A stretch of 39,655 bases of DNA from a virus: positions 1-39,655 of IMG/VR virus record IMGVR_UViG_3300008116_000284; one strand, written 5' to 3'. Below the pieces are notes generated by a model that did no database searches, was not told where the DNA came from, and saw nothing but the letters and a program-made list of their open reading frames with translations. The first letter of the stretch is position 1. Each line of letters starts with the position of its first letter. A program made the position numbers and the translations under genes. Of the stretch, positions 36,752 to 39,655 are shown piece after piece.

Positions 36752-37280
36752 TGGGGGCGGACAACCGGGTGCTTCTGGCGGCGGTCGTGGTGGAGACAAC
36801 ATCGGCGCAGCGGCTACAGGTATTTCTGGAGAAGGCAATAATGGCGGCCTTTCTACTGGTAACGCAGGCGGCGGCGGTGGCGGTGCTGGCTCTGTCGGCG
36901 GTGATGCCTCTGGTGGCACTGGTGGTGCTGGCGGTAGTGCTTCAAGCAATAGTTACACAGGCAGTGCTATTTCGTACTCTGGCGGTGGCGGCGGAGGAGG
37001 TTCCTCTGCTGGCGGTACAGGCGGAACCAATGCTGGTAACGGTGCTACTGGAGGTACTGCTGGCGGTAATGGAACAGCAAACCGTGGAGGCGGTGGTGGT
37101 GGTACAGCAACAGGTACACCCGGCAATGGCGGTTCTGGTCGCGTCGTCGTGCGTTGGCTCACCGCAACAGCAACAGGACTAGGTCTTACCTTCTCAACGA
37201 CAGGCACGACAACGAACGGAACTGACGGTTCGTACACTTGGTATGCGTGGGATTCCACAGGAACTTTGGTGGTGGCGTAA
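36639..37280 (+). CDS. Glycine-rich fibre gene 1, C-terminal part
   Basis: The frame after the duplication, open to TAA at 37278-37280. From copy 2 onwards the text is VKVGAGGASYLSGSASAFLNG then long Gly/Ser/Asn stretches (PGASGGGRGGDN) and an end domain (RVVVRWLTATATGLGLTFST... WDSTGTLVVA). The listed start (TTG at 36639) lies inside the duplication and is unlikely to be used. Real translation would need ribosomal shifting or loss of a repeat copy. The stop overlaps the next ATG (TAATG). Confidence 0.6.
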   Translation: MVLAERVKVGAGGASYLSGSASAFLNGANGGGAGGSRDGGGQPGASGGGRGGDNIGAAATGISGEGNNGGLSTGNAGGGGGGAGSVGGDASGGTGGAGGSASSNSYTGSAISYSGGGGGGGSSAGGTGGTNAGNGATGGTAGGNGTANRGGGGGGTATGTPGNGGSGRVVVRWLTATATGLGLTFSTTGTTTNGTDGSYTWYAWDSTGTLVVA

Positions 37281-37516
37281 TGGCACATTTCGCAAAAGTA
37301 GAAAACGGTGTCGTTCGAGAAGTTATCGTCGTCGGCAACGGTGACGCCCCAACAGAAGCCGCAGGCAAAGCGTTCATCGCAAGCATCGGTCTTGCTGGCG
37401 AATGGGTGCAAACATCGTACAACGGCAACCCTGTTGAGGGTGCGGACCGTGGGAAGTTTGCTGGTATTGGTGATGTGTGGGATGGGTCTAAGTTTGTTAG
37501 TGAGGTAGCAGAGTGA
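37280..37516 (+). CDS. Small fibre-partner protein 1
   Basis: 78 residues starting MAHFAKVENGVVREV. AHFA(K)V...V IVVGN, AAGKAFIAS and the RGKFAGIGDVWDG end match the FAKLD-type family often placed after glycine-rich fibre genes in phages, probably a fibre tip or assembly partner. Paralogous to 38447-38716. Stop overlaps the next GTG start (GTGA). Confidence 0.7.
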   Translation: MAHFAKVENGVVREVIVVGNGDAPTEAAGKAFIASIGLAGEWVQTSYNGNPVEGADRGKFAGIGDVWDGSKFVSEVAE

Positions 37517-38445
37517 CGCGTTCTTATTTGGGTTATGTCTCATCGCAGACAACTAGCCTCGTTGCAGCGGCAAGTATTCCATCAACTGCCGAATGGCTTG
37601 TTGTTGGTGGTGGTGGTGGCGGTGGTGGCTCGTCCAATTCAACTGGTGCTGGTGGCGGTGGTGGCGCAGGTGGATACAGAAACGGCGTATCGGGTGAGAC
37701 TTCTGGTGGTGGTGCATCTGCTGAATCTGCAATAAGTATCACCAGTAGTGTTGTCTACACAATTACAGTTGGTGCTGGCGGTGCGGCTGGTTCTGCAACC
37801 AATAAAGGAACAGTCGGTTCTAGTAGTTCTATTTCTGGAACGGGTTTGACAACTATCACTTCAACTGGTGGCGGTGCTGGCGGCGGAACTGACTCGGGTG
37901 ATGGTGATGCTGGCGGAAACGGTGGCTCTGGCGGTGGTGGTGGTCCTCAGGGTGGTGCAGCGGGTACTGGCACAGCAAATCAGGGATACGGTGGTGGTGC
38001 AGGGTCGGGTACAAATAGTGGTGGTGGTGGCGGTGCTAGTGCTGTTGGTGTTGGTGGCGGTTCGACGCCAACTGGCGGAAACGGTGTTTCGTCAAGCATA
38101 ACTGGTTCTGCGGTAACTCGTGCAGGTGGAGGTGGTGGTGCGTTGAATGCAACTTCAACCGCTGCTGCTGGGGGGTCGGGTGGCGGTGGCGCAGGCGGTT
38201 CAACATCAACAAGCAATATTGGAACAGCAGGAACCATCAACACAGGTGGTGGTGGTGGTGCTGGAAACAATAACGGTGTGACGTCTCCTGGATTTGCTGG
38301 TGGTGCAGGTGGTTCTGGTGTCGTAATTTTGCGTGTGCCCATTGCATCAAAATTTCCAACCACTCTGACTGGTGGTGGAGCAACGCAAACTTCGACGCAC
38401 TGGATTTTCACGTTTCTAACTTCTGGAACTATCGGATGGTCGTGA
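37513..38445 (+). CDS. Glycine-rich tail fibre 2 (intact paralogue)
   Basis: 310 residues from GTG at 37513. Starts TRSYLGYVSSQTTSLV, sharing LGYVSSQ with fibre 1; then VVGGGGGGGGSSNS, YTITVGAGGAAGS and long GGGG, GGS and GGT repeats; ends RVPIASKFPTTLTGG... The Gly_rich domain builds polyglycine helices at phage tail tips that touch host sugars. Intact frame gives the reference for the damaged copy. Followed by partner 2, completing the second module. Confidence 0.75.
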   Translation: MTRSYLGYVSSQTTSLVAAASIPSTAEWLVVGGGGGGGGSSNSTGAGGGGGAGGYRNGVSGETSGGGASAESAISITSSVVYTITVGAGGAAGSATNKGTVGSSSSISGTGLTTITSTGGGAGGGTDSGDGDAGGNGGSGGGGGPQGGAAGTGTANQGYGGGAGSGTNSGGGGGASAVGVGGGSTPTGGNGVSSSITGSAVTRAGGGGGALNATSTAAAGGSGGGGAGGSTSTSNIGTAGTINTGGGGGAGNNNGVTSPGFAGGAGGSGVVILRVPIASKFPTTLTGGGATQTSTHWIFTFLTSGTIGWS

Positions 38446-38446
38446 C

Positions 38447-38716
38447 ATGGCTTACTTCGCAGAACTAGACAACACCAACACGGTGCTTCGTGTTATCAGC
38501 ATCAGCAACGATGTGTGCGGTGAACCGACACTTGGCTTCCCTGATACGGAGGCGGCTGGTCGTGCGTTCATTGCCAACACGTTGAAACTTGGCGGCACCT
38601 GGAAGCAAACGTCTTTCAACGCAAACTTCCGTGGCAAGTACGCTGGCATCGGTGACCTCTACGACCCAGCACTAGACATCTTCACATCACCACCTGTTGA
38701 GGATGCGCCCGAATAA
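38447..38716 (+). CDS. Small fibre-partner protein 2
   Basis: 89 residues (MAYFAELDNTNTVLRVIS). Paralogue of 37280-37516: MAYFAELD/MAHFAKVE, AAGRAFIANT/AAGKAFIASI, WKQTSFN/WVQTSYN, RGKYAGIGDLYD/RGKFAGIGDVWD. The C-terminus is Pro/Asp-rich and extends across the next start. Likely a fibre tip or assembly factor. The next gene starts inside it at 38703. Confidence 0.72.
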   Translation: MAYFAELDNTNTVLRVISISNDVCGEPTLGFPDTEAAGRAFIANTLKLGGTWKQTSFNANFRGKYAGIGDLYDPALDIFTSPPVEDAPE

Positions 38717-39655
38717 CAGCCTTCGATGGCTGATATTTCTCCCAGCAGCAATCCTCGCGCTCGCTGCCCCAGCCAAAGCCGACGCACAACCAGGACTCAA
38801 CGCCGTTGGCTACACCTACCAGCCGACAGGCATCCCCCTCCGCGTAGACGACCTCTACCCAACCTGCGGGTCAGAAACAGAAAACAACATCAACCGCAAC
38901 TTCAACGGCGAACCATTCCAAAACTGCGGATACGACTTCTTCATGGTTCACTACACAGGATTCATCACCCTCCCCGAACACGACACGATTCAGTTCATGG
39001 TCGCAGCCGACGACGGCGGCACCATCCAAATCGCAAACACCCAGTTCGGCACATGGAACGTCAAAGGCTGCTCATGGAGCCAGCAAGTCAGCCTTGATGT
39101 TGGGGCTGGCACGTATCCGTTAGACGGCTGGTTCTTTGAATGGGGTGGCGGAACCTGCTACATGCTCGCTTGGAACATTGACAACGAGGGCTGGGCCATC
39201 GGCCCCGACGAGGCGTTCACGCAAACCTCCACCCCACCAACCACCACAACCACGGCGCCTGAGACAACCGTACCTGAGACGACTGTTCCCGAGACAACGT
39301 TGCCTGAGACGACTACGACTGAGCCTGTCACCACAACCACAGAGTTGGTTACGACAACCACCGAACAAACCACGACGACGACTGTTTATGTGCCGCCAGC
39401 AACCACCACCACAGAACCCGAACCCGAGCCTGAAACTACAACGACTACGGAACCTGTCGAGGAGGAAGAGCCTCCCCTTGACAGCACGCCTCCTCAGCCA
39501 GAAGACGCCGAGCCACAGGACCCAACCCCTGAGACTCCTCCGACAACCGAGCCTGAAACGCCTCAACCCGAAACAACGCTAGAAACAGAAACGACACCAG
39601 AAGAAACATTCCCAGAACAGGAAACAGAAGAAGAATCATCAGAGTCAACCATACC
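38703..39655 (+). CDS. PA14-like exported protein, N-terminal part (runs off the end)
   Basis: Open frame from the ATG at 38703 to the window end, 317 codons. A signal peptide is clear: basic start (MRPNNSLRW), hydrophobic core (LIFLPAAILALAAPA), cleavage near KADA-QPG. Then YQPTGIPLRVDD and NRNFNGEPFQNCGYDFF, and from 38928 the same PA14-like domain and Thr/Glu/Pro linker as at bases 1-749. It provides the N-terminus missing from the left copy; the complete protein would be about 432 residues. It overlaps the fibre-partner gene by 14 bases. Confidence 0.82.
   Translation, partial: MRPNNSLRWLIFLPAAILALAAPAKADAQPGLNAVGYTYQPTGIPLRVDDLYPTCGSETENNINRNFNGEPFQNCGYDFFMVHYTGFITLPEHDTIQFMVAADDGGTIQIANTQFGTWNVKGCSWSQQVSLDVGAGTYPLDGWFFEWGGGTCYMLAWNIDNEGWAIGPDEAFTQTSTPPTTTTTAPETTVPETTVPETTLPETTTTEPVTTTTELVTTTTEQTTTTTVYVPPATTTTEPEPEPETTTTTEPVEEEEPPLDSTPPQPEDAEPQDPTPETPPTTEPETPQPETTLETETTPEETFPEQETEEESSESTI
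38928..39655. repeat. Divergent terminal repeat, right copy (partner 1-749)
   Basis: See the left copy at 1-749. This copy lacks 21 bases of the linker repeats relative to it and differs at scattered sites. If the molecule is circular, the unique length is about 38927 bases. Confidence 0.8.

Noticed and set aside
1-39655. CRISPR arrays, tRNA genes, insertion sequences and integrase
   Set aside because: No spaced repeats of CRISPR type, no cloverleaf, and no transposase or recombinase motifs were seen. The repeats found lie in coding or regulatory contexts described above.

Overview
The window looks like an almost complete genome of a lytic, tailed (probably podovirus-like) bacteriophage of an aquatic actinobacterium. 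Evidence for a phage: a large terminase, a portal, an N4-gp56-type major capsid protein, nozzle and fibre genes, a lysis cassette and phage-type recombination genes. Evidence for an actinobacterial host: a WhiB-like iron-sulfur regulator with all four cysteines and the GIWGG motif. Exported proteins carry long Thr/Pro/Glu linkers of a kind often seen in Acidimicrobiia, so an Ilumatobacter-like host is a reasonable but unproven guess. All convincing genes are on the + strand and are packed tightly, many overlapping by 1 or 4 bases (TAATG, ATGA, GTGA). There is no integrase, DNA polymerase, primase or helicase. No tape-measure gene was recognised.

The window begins and ends inside the same gene. 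Bases 1-749 and 38928-39655 are closely similar but not identical versions of one PA14-like gene, so this is probably a circular or circularly permuted genome of about 38.9 kb whose two ends come from different strain variants. Layout: (1) 1-2326, exported PA14-like protein, two holin-like membrane proteins, an M15 peptidase endolysin and a further membrane protein. (2) 2274-9399, small regulators, a metallophosphoesterase, a recombination module (YqaJ-type exonuclease, annealing protein, candidate resolvase), a membrane-anchored transglycosylase, WhiB and many tiny genes. (3) 9400-12489, GC-rich accessory genes behind TTGACA promoters, ending with a sliding-clamp-like protein and a hairpin terminator. 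(4) 12490-13169, the only long non-coding stretch, rich in hairpins and inverted repeats. (5) 13170-28592, head genes: terminase, portal, a 1642-residue virion protein, scaffold candidate and major capsid protein, closed by a strong terminator. (6) 28698-38716, tail and decoration genes, including a 20-residue repeat protein, a glycosyltransferase, six overlapping lysine-rich micro-proteins, adaptor, nozzle, and two tandem glycine-rich fibre modules. (7) 38703-39655, start of the PA14-like gene again, with its signal peptide.

The phage probably relies on host replication enzymes and adds Red-like recombination and perhaps a clamp-like factor. Virion genes are set by promoters at about 27047 and 28672 and a terminator after the capsid gene. 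The most interesting points are the non-identical genome ends with a length-variable linker; a perfect 25-bp tandem duplication that frameshifts the first glycine-rich fibre gene next to its intact paralogue; the lysine-rich micro-ORF cluster; and the exported phage proteins (PA14-like protein and transglycosylase).
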